A stretch of DNA of 64,000 nt, taken from NCBI RefSeq assembly GCF_000208745.1, contig NC_030853.1:11184741-11248740 (forward strand), written 5' to 3'. This DNA comes from Theobroma cacao. Taxonomy: Eukaryota > Streptophyta > Magnoliopsida > Malvales > Malvaceae. This document shows, in pieces, positions 12,174-22,461 of this stretch (position 1 is the first letter of the stretch; each line of letters begins with the position of its first letter). The translations under genes were made by a program, and so were the position numbers. Below the pieces are notes generated by a model. The model saw nothing but the letters and a program-made list of their open reading frames with translations. It searched no databases and was not told where the DNA came from.

Positions 12174-13740
12174 ATGGCTCTTCAAAAATCTATAGTTGCT
12201 GAGGGACAATCCATAAATAGACCACCTCTGTTTGATGGATCGAACTACCCCTATTGGAGCACTAGAATGTTAATCTACATAAGGGCAGTAGACTATGAAA
12301 TGTGGGATGCCATCATTGATGGACCTTTCATCCCTTCGACCATAAATGTTGTGATTAATGAAATGATTCCTAAGCTAAGGTCTGAATGGACTGAAGCTAA
12401 AACCAAAAAGATTCAGATGAACTTTAAGGCAATAAACACTTTACATTGTGCCTTAACTCCCATTAAGTTTAACAAAGTGTCAAGCTGTACCACAGCTAAA
12501 AACGTTTTAGGACAAACTTAGGATTATCCATGAAAGGACTTCAGAAGTCAAGGAGTCCAAAATAGCTCTTTTAACTCACAACTATGAGATGTTTAAGATG
12601 AAACTTGATGAAGATATCACTAGCATGCTCGATAGGTTCACCAACATCACCAATAAACTTAGTCAACTAGGTAAACCGATTCCTGAACATGAACTTGTAA
12701 AAAAACTTCTAAGAAGCGTACCTAAAACTTGGAAGCCAAAAGTGACTGCCATTAAAGAAGCTTAGGATTTAAATGCCATCACTCTTGATGAAATATGTGG
12801 GTCTCTTCTCACTCATAAGCTCAAACTTAAAGAAGAAGAAGAAAAAGACAAGAAAGAAGCAAAAGAAAGAAAGAAAAGCATTGCTTTAAAAGTAAGCACT
12901 CTTGAAGAAGAATTGGATAATTTGTCATGTGATGACAATGAAGAATTAGCCATGGTAGCAAGAAGATTCAGAAAACTTATGGAGAAAAGAGATATGACGC
13001 TGGCTAAGAAAGGGTATAGAAGAGATCAAAGTTCTTCATGGAAAATCAAAAATAAAAATAAATCCAATAAGAAGGAAGATGTAATATGTTATAAGTGCAA
13101 GAAACCTGGACACTTCAGATCAAAATGCCCTCTGCTGAAGGAGGAAACTCCCAAGAAAAATAGAAAAACAATGAAGGTTATGGTGGCTGTAACCTAGTCT
13201 AATAGTGATGTTTCAAGTTCAGATGTTGAAAAAGAGAAAGTGGAAGAAAGACTTAACCTAAGTTTGATGGCCAGAGATGATGAATCCGAGGTATCTTTTA
13301 CTCCTTGTGATATTTCAATTGATGAAATTCAAGAAGAATATGAATGCCTCTATGATGAGTTTCAAAAGCTGGCATCAAAATATAAGGCTTTAAAAAGAAA
13401 GACTACATCTCTTGAAAATGATTTGGAAAAGATAAGACATGAGTTCAACTGTGTTTTTGAACAAAGAAATATTCTTCAAACTGAATTAGAACATTCAAAA
13501 ATAGATTTTGAAGTTCTGAAATTGGAATTGGATAACAGAATTGAAGCTTTACAAAAAGCAATTGATGAAAATACTACTCTTAAGAGTTTGAGAAAAGAAA
13601 AATCAAGAAGAAACACATACCTTAAGAAAAATTCTGATAATTTCTCATCCAGATGTTATGTTTGTGATAAACTTGGTCATTTATCATATGACTGCTATAG
13701 AAGAAGAAGCACATAGAAAACAAAAATGATTTGGGTTCCA
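12174..13740 (+). pseudogene. gag: Copia gag remnant (SIRE type)
   Basis: Capsid-like Gag that would package element RNA. It begins MALQKSIVAEGQ at 12174. The N-terminal part has the FDGSNYPYW motif of plant copia Gag (DUF4219/UBN2 type). A one-base frameshift near 12505 moves the frame, and reading continues to a CCHC knuckle (CYKCKKPGHFRSKC, about 13087-13130), a long Glu/Lys/Leu coiled coil (about 13310-13600) and a second knuckle (CYVCDKLGHLSYDC, about 13654-13695). In-frame stops at 12763-12765, 13195-13197 and 13714-13716 look like CAG-to-TAG changes. Clearly inactive. Confidence 0.9.
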
Positions 13741-14260
13741 AAAGTATCCTATGTAGCAGCTAACCTTCAAAGACTCATCAAGGTATGGGTACTTATTAAG
13801 AAAAACTGAAAATCTGTCTTGCAAGTTGAGCCAAACTAAGAAGACATATGTTCAAGAGCTCAATTGAAGGAGAAGCAACCATGGTACATGGATAGTGGCT
13901 GTTCAAGACATATGACTGAAAACAAAATGTTGTTTGCTTAGCTAGACAAGAAAAGGGAGGTACTGTATCTTTTTGAGATGATTCTAAAGTTAGAATTCAT
14001 GGTATCGAAACTATTGGTAAGAATTCTCATCCTCAAATTAGTAATGTGTTGCTTGTTAAAGGTTTAAAACATAATTTATTAAGTATCAGTCAAGTGTGTG
14101 ATAAAGGTTTTAAGGTGTGTTTTGATTCTTATAAATGTGAAGTGATAGACATTAGTACCAACAAAATTTTGATTCATAGGAAAAAGAATTAAGAATATGT
14201 GAAGTGAAGATCTTAAGCTTAATTGTGAAACATGTCTTATGGCAAATGATGAAAATGATA
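13741..14260 (+). pseudogene. pol: Copia protease and linker remnant
   Basis: The aspartic protease active-site region reads WYMDSGCSRHMT at about 13885-13915, in line with gag and before integrase as in Ty1/copia. Downstream the reading frame shifts, but the usual conserved residues of the protease C-terminal part (GLKHNLLSISQ, about 14060-14090) can be read in another frame. A TAG at 13939-13941 interrupts it. The protease would have cleaved the Gag-Pol polyprotein. The SINE at 14261 interrupts the segment leading to the integrase zinc finger. Confidence 0.8.
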
Positions 14261-14368
14261 GCTGCACCCGAGCATTTGGCTCATTAGTTGGTGCATAATC
14301 CCCTTGCCTAAAGAGCAGGGTTCGAATCCCTCATCCCTTAATTATAAAAAAAAATTCAAAAAATAAAA
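14261..14368 (+). mobile_element. tRNA-derived SINE inserted in copia pol
   Basis: About 108 bp starting GCTGCACCCGAGC. It contains a pol III A-box-like segment (TGGCTCATTAGTTGG, about 14277-14291), a perfect B box (GGTTCGAATCCC, about 14319-14330) and an A-rich tail. It is flanked by AATGATGAAAATGATA (ending 14260) and AATGATAAAAATGATA (ending 14385), a target-site duplication of 15 or more bases with one mismatch. Taking out the insert plus one duplication restores the copia integrase frame directly before the LWHRRL motif, so the insertion limits are independently confirmed. Confidence 0.9.
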
Positions 14369-14385
14369 AAATGATAAAAATGATA

Positions 14386-15290
14386 ACTCGTTATGGCATA
14401 GAAGACTTAGACATGTAAGCATGCATACCATCTCAAAATTGATGAGAAAAAATTTGGTTCTTGGATTGCTTAAAATTAAATTTGAGAATGATTAAATTTG
14501 TGATGCTTGTCAACTAGGTAAACAAGTTAAAACATCTTTCAAAACTAAGAAGATGATTTCAACCTCTAGACCTCTTGAATTGTTGCATATTCATTTATTT
14601 GGTCCAATCAACATAACTAGCTTAGAAGGTAAATCATATGGCTTTGTGATAGTTGATGACTACTCTAGATATACTTGGGTCTACTTCCTTGCTCATAAAA
14701 ATGATGCACTACCTACATTTGTAAATCGTTGTAAGAGGGTTAAGAATGAAAAAAGACTTGTCATTGTTAGTATTAGAAGTAATCATGGAGGTGAGTTTGA
14801 AAGAGATGATTTTTGAAAATTTTTGTAATGAAAAAGGTTAGATCACAACTTTTCTACACCTAGAACACTTCAACAAAATGGGGTTGTAGAAAGGAAGAAT
14901 CGAACTTTAAAAGAAATAGCTAGAACCATGCTTTGTAAAATAATCTACCAAAGTACTTTTGGGCAGAAGCTATCAACACAACAACCTACATTCTTAATAG
15001 AGTCTTAATAAAGGCCATGATATCAAAACCCCATATGAATTGTACAAAGGTAGAAAACCAAATATTTCTCACTTAAGAAGTTTTGGCTGCAAATGCTTTG
15101 TATTGAACAATGGAAAACATTTTCTTGGAAAGTTTGATGCTAAAAGTGATGAGGCAATATTTCTAGGATTTGCATTGAACTCAAAAGCTTATAGAGTTTT
15201 TAACAAAAGAACTTTAACAATTGAAAAGTCCATCCATGTAGTTTTTGATGAATCTAATGCCTTGTGAAAGGAAGTTCTTATTGATGAAAA
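14386..15290 (+). pseudogene. pol: Copia integrase remnant
   Basis: The zinc-binding N-terminus (LWHRRLRHVS ... CDACQLGK, about 14390-14525) is followed by the catalytic core (14553-14940) and C-terminal region (15040-15267, RSFGCKCFVLN and DEAIFLGFA). Catalytic positions are damaged: the first Asp of the D,D-35-E triad reads His (LLHIHLFGP) and the second reads Asn (RSNHGGEFE), while the Glu in NGVVERKNRTL remains. There are stops near 14491 and 14814 and frameshifts around 14815-15040. It could not catalyse integration. Confidence 0.88.
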
Positions 15291-15829
15291 TGATGCAAAG
15301 GACTTTGAAAGACAAATGGAAGAAATGAGCCTAGAAAACATGAAAAACAATGAAGAAAACTCCCTTGGAAGAGAAGCAGAACCTCCACCCTTAAAAAATC
15401 TGCAAAGAACTGAATGTCAACATAATGACCTTTTAAAGAGCTGGACATATTCTAACGATCACCCACAAAAGTAGATTATTGGTGATCCTTCAGAAAGAGT
15501 TAAAACCAGAAGAGGAATTAGCGAAGCATGTGAATTCTCAGCCTTTATCTCACAAATGGAGCCTAAAAGCTTTGAAGAGGCAAAAAAAGAAGAAAGTTGG
15601 ATATTGGCCATACAAGAAGAACTTGAACAATTAGAAAGAAACTAAGTATGGACACTAGTTTCTAGGACATTCAGTCACCCAATTGTGGGCACAAAGTGGG
15701 TGTTCAGAAACAAGGTAGATGAGCAAGGTAATGTTCATAGAAACAAAGCTGGGCTAGTGGCTCAAGGATATAATCAAGATGAAGGCATTGACTATGATGA
15801 GACATTTGCTCTTGTTGCTAGGATAGAAG
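15291..15829 (+). pseudogene. pol: Copia reverse transcriptase, N-terminal part
   Basis: Linker then the start of reverse transcriptase: [14 protein letters not shown] and [22 protein letters not shown] at about 15688-15815 are hallmark copia RT residues. Stops at 15472-15474 (TAG) and 15643-15645 (TAA) look like Gln codons changed by C-to-T. The domain is split by solo LTR B3 at 15829/15830 and resumes at 18502. Confidence 0.88.
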
Positions 15830-16219
15830 TGTGGGACTTTGACCTTTATAGATTCGTAGATAGAAGTAGACACAATATCCTTGATCAGGGGTAATTTCGT
15901 CATTTCCTTAGTAAGCCCCTAAAAGCAAGTTTTAAACAATATTAAGGCCTAAGTAGGCTGAAGGCATAAATGAATGATGAAAATATGGGTAAAATGACAA
16001 AGGAAATAAAAATGATGATGATTTCCACGATAGGGGCAAAATGGTCATTTTTCACCTCGAGCTCAAATTTTTAAGTTTCATGAACCCGAGCATTTCTAGA
16101 CCATTATGAACCTTGTCTGAGTGCCAAAAGAGTAAAAAGATTTCATAAAGGATTGGAGGAGAACAAGCTAACTTGTTGAGGGCATTTTGGTAATTTAAGT
16201 GGAGTGGATAAGCTTGAGC

Positions 16220-16228
16220 TATAAATAT
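16220..16228 (+). promoter_or_regulatory. TATA box of family B LTR (B3)
   Basis: TATAAATAT in the context GAGCTATAAATATCTC, about 390 bases from the LTR start and followed by a TTC/CT-rich leader. It is conserved in B2, B6 and B8 and is the likely core promoter of the LTR. Confidence 0.6.
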
Positions 16229-17059
16229 CTCTTTCTTCCAATAGCTTCTTCATTCTCCAGCAACTTTTCTTCTTTTTCTTCCTTTCATCTTACGTTGCTT
16301 TCATCCTCCACGAAAGCTTGATATGAAAGCTCCATAACCTTCCTCAAAATAGCTTTAATTTTTAAGCTTTTGTGCACTTTTGCATATAACCCTCGTACTC
16401 CTTCACTTTCTCACTTTAAAACCCTTGAAAAATCTTATTTCCATACTTTCTCTCTCTAGTTAGGTGTTTTAGAGAGAGAAAGAGGGAGCTTCAATATTAG
16501 CTTGAAAGTTTTTGGAAAGAATTTCAATTACAAACTACCAAGGTGAGTAATGAATTAGAATTGATTTTTTTGTGTTGAAAATGATTAGTGTTTAGACTTG
16601 TGGGTGTTTTGGTAGTTGAGGTTGTAAATTCACTTAGGAGTGATTAGGATAGTGAAAATGGATAGCCATTTAATGGCACTTGGAAACTAGTAGGTGATAG
16701 CTTGTAAAACTTGTAATTATGAGAATTGAGTTAATTGTGATTTTAATGTGATGATAGGTTCCAACGAAGCCCCACTGTCCCATTTGGACCATTAAGGAAG
16801 TTAGAATCGACTAAAGGTTCAACCAAATACCGGTGAGTGAACTTGCATTTCAAAATCGTTTTGGGAGATATAATTGTATTTGTATGACACATTTGAATGA
16901 TTTATTTCAACTTTTCCTTAAAGATGTGCGCCGGGGAACAAGCCCTTGATAAAATATTTTGATGTTGTGAAAATGTGAAATGTGAAAAAGGAAGGACTTA
17001 TGTGCTCCTATACCGTGATGATATATATATATATGAATAATGTTGTGTGCATAAGTTGA

Positions 17060-17235
17060 TACTGACCTAGCTATGTGCGAGTAGGAGTGCGCATAAGCCG
17101 ATGCTGACCCTGCTATGTGTGAGTGGGAGTGTGCATAAGTTGATACTGACCCGGCTGTGTACGAGTAGGAGTGCGAATAAGCCAATGATGACCCAGCCAT
17201 GTGCTAGTGGGAGTGCATATAAGCTGATGATGATG
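17060..17235. repeat. Family B minisatellite in B3
   Basis: Four to five degenerate tandem units of about 50 bases (two half-units) with cores GTGCGAGTAGGAGTGCGCATAA and GATGACCCGGCTATGT. It produces the repetitive minus-strand ORFs at 16907-17349, which are not genes. Confidence 0.8.
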
Positions 17236-17254
17236 GGAAGGTGTGCATGATGAT

Positions 17255-17288
<34 letters not shown>

Positions 17289-17311
17289 CCNGGGAAGGTG
17301 TGCATGATGAT

Positions 17312-17345
<34 letters not shown>
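17228..17345. other. Probable assembly duplication around a single N
   Basis: A block GGGAAGGTGTGCATGATGAT followed by TGATATAT and an (AT)n run occurs twice, on either side of the single N at 17291. Other family B copies have only one such block before the AT run. Two contig ends in an AT microsatellite that were not merged would give exactly this. Confidence 0.75.
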
Positions 17346-17346
<1 letters not shown>

Positions 17347-17516
17347 CATACATAGATATGTATGTTATCACAAGCTCATGAATATGGTATATGGTTGTAA
17401 TGCATGTGAAAGTTTGACATGTTGAACTTTGGGAATTTATTTCTGTTTCATGTTGATTTTGTCATTCAAGTAGGATGGTCTTTTCTTGAGGGAATGGAGA
17501 CTTTTTCTTAGTGCTC

Positions 17517-17875
17517 TGTTTCTTGCTGCAGCGAGAATCATTCTCACTGCAGTGAGAAACTCTCAAGTTTTGAGGGTTTTTACTAGACCTGGTTCTCGCT
17601 GCAACAAGAAACTTTCTGTTTTGGCTAACTGAATCTCACTGTAGCGAGAAACTTTCTGTCCATTATGCTATCTTGCTAGTTTTTGCCATATTTTTCCATT
17701 TCATTTACACCATAGTTTAACATAGACTCCCAACATTTAGGGATTTATTTAATTAAGTTTGAAATGAGGAATTTTAGAGAGAAACCTTCAGCCATTTGAG
17801 AAACTCTCGTCCAGCTGATAACTTGAGCCCAAACTTCACTGCAGCGAAAAGGCATTCTCGCTATAGACCCGTCAT
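17517..17875. repeat. Palindrome cluster in B3
   Basis: At least six copies of a TTTCTCGCTGCAGCGAGAAA-like motif, perfect or with one to four changes, for example TTGCTGCAGCGAGAATC and CTCACTGCAGTGAGAAAC. Each can fold back on itself. The same cluster sits at the matching position in other family B copies. Confidence 0.8.
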
Positions 17876-18501
17876 TTACTTGACTGAATTGCATGAATGC
17901 CATTAAAGTTTTTACTCTTCAAATCCTTTGTTGAGCATGGACCCTTTCCATCAAGTGATGTACTCATTTGGGGTTTAGATGAGGGGTTTTGATAAGAACT
18001 AAATCGAAGTGCATTGTTTTAAAAATAAATGCATCATGATTTCTTTAAATTTTCCTTATTGTTGCTTGTTCCCTTCCTTGTTCACTCACTGGGTTGATAC
18101 TCACCGTTTTCAACTTCATGTTTTTAGATCAAGAGGCAACCGGTACTAAGTTGAGGTGCCCTTGTAGATTCGTTTCCTTGGTAGGTATCTCGGCATTCAG
18201 TAGCCGTACGTCACTCGAGTTTCTCTGCTGGAAATCGAGTCTCCTTTTTTATATGTATAGATAAACATGATGTAAATTATTAAGACATATGTTTTAGACA
18301 ATACATGTATACTTGATTGGTAATGCCACTACAAGTTGGCAATGCTTAATATTAATTTGATTTGAAGTTATAAAATATGACTTAGCAACTTTTGATGGAA
18401 TGATGAACAGGTCATATTAATAGGCTTGCTTGGGCTTAGTAAACTACATCCATCGGGCCCATGCACTGGTCATGGCTCGAAATTTGGGTCATGACAAGAA
18501 G

Positions 18502-19090
18502 CCATAAGATTATTGCTTGCATTTGCATGTTTCATAAACTTAAATTATTTCAAATGGATGTGAAAGTGCATTTTTAAATCGTCTCATTCAAAAAGAAGTC
18601 TATGTCAAACAACCCCCCGGAATTAAGGATTTTGAAAAGCCTGATTATGTTTTCAAACTACATAGGGCCTTATATGGATTAAAACAAGCTTGAAGAGCTT
18701 GGTATGAAAGACTCTCAAAGTTCTTAGTTGAGAAAGGGTATGTGAGAGGAAGTATTGATATAACACTATTCATTAAAAAATACTTGAATGATTTGATTAT
18801 TGTTCAAATTTATGTGGATGATATTGTATTTAGTGCTACTAATGAGGCTTTGTGTAAGAACTTTGCTGAAGAAATGTAGGGTGAATTTGAGATGAGCATG
18901 ATGGGTGAACTGAAATTCTTTCTTGGCTTTCAAATCCAACAATGCAAGGATGACATCTTTATCAATCAAGAAAGATACATTCAAGACATGCTGAAAACGT
19001 TTGATATGCTGAAGTTGAAGTCAATCAGCACTCCAATGAGTCCCTCTACTAAGCTTGATAAAGATGAAAAAGGAATGAGTGTTGATTAAA
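18502..19090 (+). pseudogene. pol: Copia reverse transcriptase, C-terminal part
   Basis: Resumes RT after B3. The catalytic box YVDD is intact (18811-18822, IYVDDIVFSA), followed by GELKFFLGFQIQQ and the QERYIQDML segment (18892-19089). There is a TAG at 18877-18879 in place of a Gln codon, a TGA near 18690 and a TAA at 19087-19089. Frame changes lie between 18520 and 18800. Despite the intact active site the chain is broken. Confidence 0.9.
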
Positions 19091-19104
19091 AGCTTTATAG
19101 ACGT

Positions 19105-19750
19105 ATGATTGGATCTTTGCTTTACTTAACTGCTAGCAGACCTAATATTCAATTTAGTGTATTCTTCTGTACACAGTTTCAATCACAACCTAAAGAGTCA
19201 CACTTAAGTGCTATAAAAAGAATCTTTAGGTATCTCTTGGACACACAAAACTTAAGATTATGGTATCTTAGAGGAACATCTTTTAGTCTTATTGGTTACT
19301 TTGATGTTGATTTTGCTGGAAGTAAAACTGATAGGAAAAGTATTACTGGCACTTGTCAGCTTCTAGGAAACATGCTTGTATCTTGGTCAAGTAAAAAACA
19401 AAACTCTGTTACACTTTCAACAGCAGAAGCTGAATACATTTCCTTAGGTAGCTGTTGTACTCAAATTTTATGGATTAAACAACAATTAAAAGATTTTGGA
19501 GTAACCATGCATAATATACGTATATATTGTGATAACACAAGTGCAATTAACATCTCAAAAAATCCAGTTTAGCACTCTAGAAAAAGCACATTGAAATTTG
19601 ACATCATTTTATCCGAGATCATGTGCTTAAAGAGACGTTACGATTGAATTTGTCAACACTTCAAATCAATTGACTGATATATTTACCAAACCCTTAAATG
19701 AGGAAAGATTTTGTGAAATTAGAAGAAATCTAGGAATGGTTAATGTATAG
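19105..19750 (+). pseudogene. pol: Copia RNase H remnant
   Basis: The 155-codon open stretch from 19105 covers the RT-RNase H connection (MIGSLLYLTASRPNIQFSV) and RNase H, with conserved acidic motifs FDVDFAG, STAEAEY and YCDNTSAI. A TAG at 19570-19572 ends it, but the usual C-terminal residues (QLTDIFTKPL, about 19670-19700) continue in another frame. RNase H removes the RNA strand during reverse transcription. Its place after RT is typical of Ty1/copia. Confidence 0.9.
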
Positions 19751-21623
19751 AAGCTTTAGGAAAATTTTTGAGCTTTTCTTTCATAAGATAGTAGATACTT
19801 TGTTGATTAAGAGAATCACTTAATTGACTAAGAGCATTCTGTTTTTTTTTTATGATAGACTTAGTCGGATAAGAGGAAAACTTAGTCAGTTAAGAAACTA
19901 AAATAAAATGATATGAAGTTAATGGAGCATGCTTTTAATGCTACCCCCCCTCAATTTAGGAAGATTCATGATTGAAAGAATGAAAGGAACATGTCGAGTT
20001 AACAAGATGACTCTACCTTCTGGAAACATAATCACCTCTCTAGTAATGAAAAAAGGATTGTGGAGTTCCAGATATGAAATAGATCAAGTTAAGAGCAGGG
20101 ATCAGGCTATCTATCTAGGAAGTTTGTCAAAAAAGGGTACAAGCTAGAAAGAGAAAAATTTATGAAGACCCCTAAAAACACTTTAAGGGAAGAGCATTCT
20201 ACCTCTGCATAGACTAAGGCAACTTCCTCTCAGATTTCAAATGAGATGATTTGAATTTATTAATGAGAATTGACGGCAAACTCACTAACCAGTCTGTAAG
20301 AATTTGGAAAATTGAAGAAAATTTACAAGAGCTAGGAGATTTGATGAAGGAGAAAAAAAAGTCACCTTCTGGTCCTAAAACTGAGGATACCTCAATAGCG
20401 CCAAGTTTTGCACTAGCAGGATAGCCTGTTGAGAATCCTACTTTTCAAGTTGAAGGTGATGAACCCGAATCTGCTACAGCAAGAAAAACACCCACTCTTG
20501 AACATGAAATTGAAAAAGAAGACAGTGATAACACAAAAGTCATAGGATCATTTAATGACAATTCTCCACAGCATGATGAGGCACAGATAGATAAACCATC
20601 TCCCACAAACTTTGAGGAAATTTTATTCATGGATGTCTTTCACCAGATGGTAAGGGAAGAGGAGCAACAAAAAGCAAAGCACAAAAAATAGCATCTACAA
20701 AAGCATCCCCTAATTCAGTTCATACCACAAGGAAGAGTGAACAAACTTGTAAAGAAAAAGGAGAAATTGCTGCATTTGCACAAGATAAACCTAAACCGAT
20801 TGAAAATGGCAGAAAGACTATGGCAACAAAGACCAAGTTTTTGAAAAGGAGAAAGTCTTCAAGATTGGCTGACAAAGCAAAACCTTCAGTCAAATCTTCT
20901 ATTCAAGATCCTCTCAATGTTCAGACACATCTTCTTCTGATTCCTCACCATAGAGATCATCACTTGTGTCATCCCTAGAACCCCTCAATGTTCATTTTGG
21001 AACTGATGAATCCACCCTCTTTGACTCTTCCTAAGCTAGTAGACCACCCCTGTTTTGTTGATGACAAAAATGGGGAGAAATAGAAAGCAAAAAGGGAGAT
21101 AGAAAGTAGAATAAATTTAGGGAAAAAGTAGAAGTAATTTAGGGGTAATTTAAGAATCTGAATCTGACTCTGATGATGTTGGGCTGTTTATGTTATCTTG
21201 TTTACTGATGGTTAAAAATTGGATGCTGATAACTTATTTCTGTTATGTTTTTTTTGTTATTTTTGTTGGATTGTTAATGGCATTAATGACATTTGTTTTT
21301 GGAATGGATATGGTCTATTGGTAATATGTTGATGACAGTTAGTTACAATATTGATGATATTTTTTCATTCTGTCACCTATTGCTGATTGTTTTATAAGCC
21401 TGTATGAAGATATTCTATCAAATGTTTGAATCTATACCTATTATTTTCTTTAAGAAATAAATAAAAACTTGCTCACCTACTAAGTTGGATAATAAAATAA
21501 CTTCAAAAGATCATGCATACATTAAGGAGGAGCGCACACTCAGGGGGAGAAATCCTAATCTAGCACAAAAAAAAAAACTAATAGACACTGTGCTTTTAAT
21601 CAAGGAATGTTTTGTCATCATAA
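19751..21623 (+). other. Copia 3' region, no intact gene
   Basis: About 1.9 kb between RNase H and the polypurine tract. In SIRE-type elements this space can hold an env-like ORF. Here I see only short open stretches (19929-20147 plus, 20445-20630 minus), many stops and no recognisable membrane or glycoprotein signature, so I do not call a gene. The TTAGTC-type palindromic motifs seen in the LTR also appear at about 19800-19905. Near 21055-21100 there are two purine-rich AAATGGGGAGA-like stretches resembling extra polypurine tracts. Confidence 0.6.
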
Positions 21624-21636
21624 AAAAGGGGAAGAT
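21624..21636 (+). other. Polypurine tract of the copia element
   Basis: AAAAAAGGGGAAGAT immediately before the right LTR start (TGTTGGCTCC at 21637). This is the expected site for plus-strand DNA priming. Confidence 0.85.
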
Positions 21637-22461
21637 TGTTGGCTCCATTAGTCTTTGATGATAATAAAACATTTCCACTCATTTATGTCTAACTATACTA
21701 CTTGAGTGCAGGATGAAAATGTATGTCAAAAATGAATTAATCACTAAAAAGCAAATATCAAAACTCATAAGAATAAAGAGCTACAATTGAGCCACAAAAC
21801 AAAAGCCTATTAGTCAGATAACCAAGGGAGTTAGTCAACTAAAACTCAAAAATGGAGATGACTGGTTCAGAAACAAAGAAGACTTAGTCAACCAAGAAAC
21901 ATGGTTAGTCGACTAAGAGCTCACTGCCAGAAATTGGGATCAGAAGATAGAAATGACTTAATCGACTAAGAAGTATGTTAGTCAACTAAAAGCATTCTGT
22001 TTGAAAATTTGAATTTGAATGCTAAAAGACAAATTAATAGCTAGAACTAACTGCAAACTATTTCCAAAGGTCTAAAGTTGTCAAACATCCATCAAAGTTG
22101 GTTTTTCAAGTATAAAAACCCTCCCCAATGGCTACGAACAAGATTAGATGCTTCCAAGATCAAAAAGAGCTCACAAATAGAAAAAACTCTCTGCATACTT
22201 TTTGCACTTCACTCCAATCCTTGTAATAGAGTTAAGCTCTTCATCTTGTACCATTCAGATTAGGTTAGTGATCATAAGTTTCTTGATTTCTGTTCTCCTT
22301 GATTACTTAAAGTGTGCAAGTCACTCTAAGTGGATTGTTCAAGCTTGGGTTAGCTTGATTGGGTGTATAGATTCTAACTCAACCTAGGAAAAGTTAGTTT
22401 TGGGTTTTGGTTGATCTCGAGAAAAACCATTATTAAAGGTTGTGGTTGAGCCTATAAAAAG

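Larger units (their letters stand above)
15830..18496 (+). mobile_element. Family B solo LTR B3 in copia RT
   Basis: 2667-bp LTR starting TGTGGGACTTTGACC and ending GGGTCATGACA, flanked by a perfect 5-bp duplication AGAAG (15825-15829, 18497-18501). Excision plus removal of one AGAAG rejoins the copia RT frame (ARIE then AIRLLLAFA). It contains a TATAAATAT box, the minisatellite, AT microsatellites and the palindrome cluster. Only one LTR is present, so it is a solo LTR left by LTR-LTR recombination. An N at 17291 marks an assembly problem inside it. Confidence 0.95.

Noticed and set aside
14277..14335. Possible tRNA gene
   Set aside because: A and B boxes are present, but no cloverleaf with acceptor-stem pairing can be formed, and an A-rich tail plus long target duplication show a SINE.
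16907..17349. His/Ser/Tyr-rich repetitive ORFs
   Set aside because: They are translations of the family B minisatellite and AT run, on the strand opposite to the LTR; similar ORFs occur over every copy of the array.
19929..20147. Candidate env-like ORF of the SIRE-like element
   Set aside because: Position would fit, but it is 72 codons long, without signal peptide, membrane segment or family resemblance.
21055..21110. Extra polypurine tract before the copia 3' LTR
   Set aside because: Purine-rich runs are present, but the functional position is directly at 21624-21636 beside the LTR; the upstream runs may be accessory at most.
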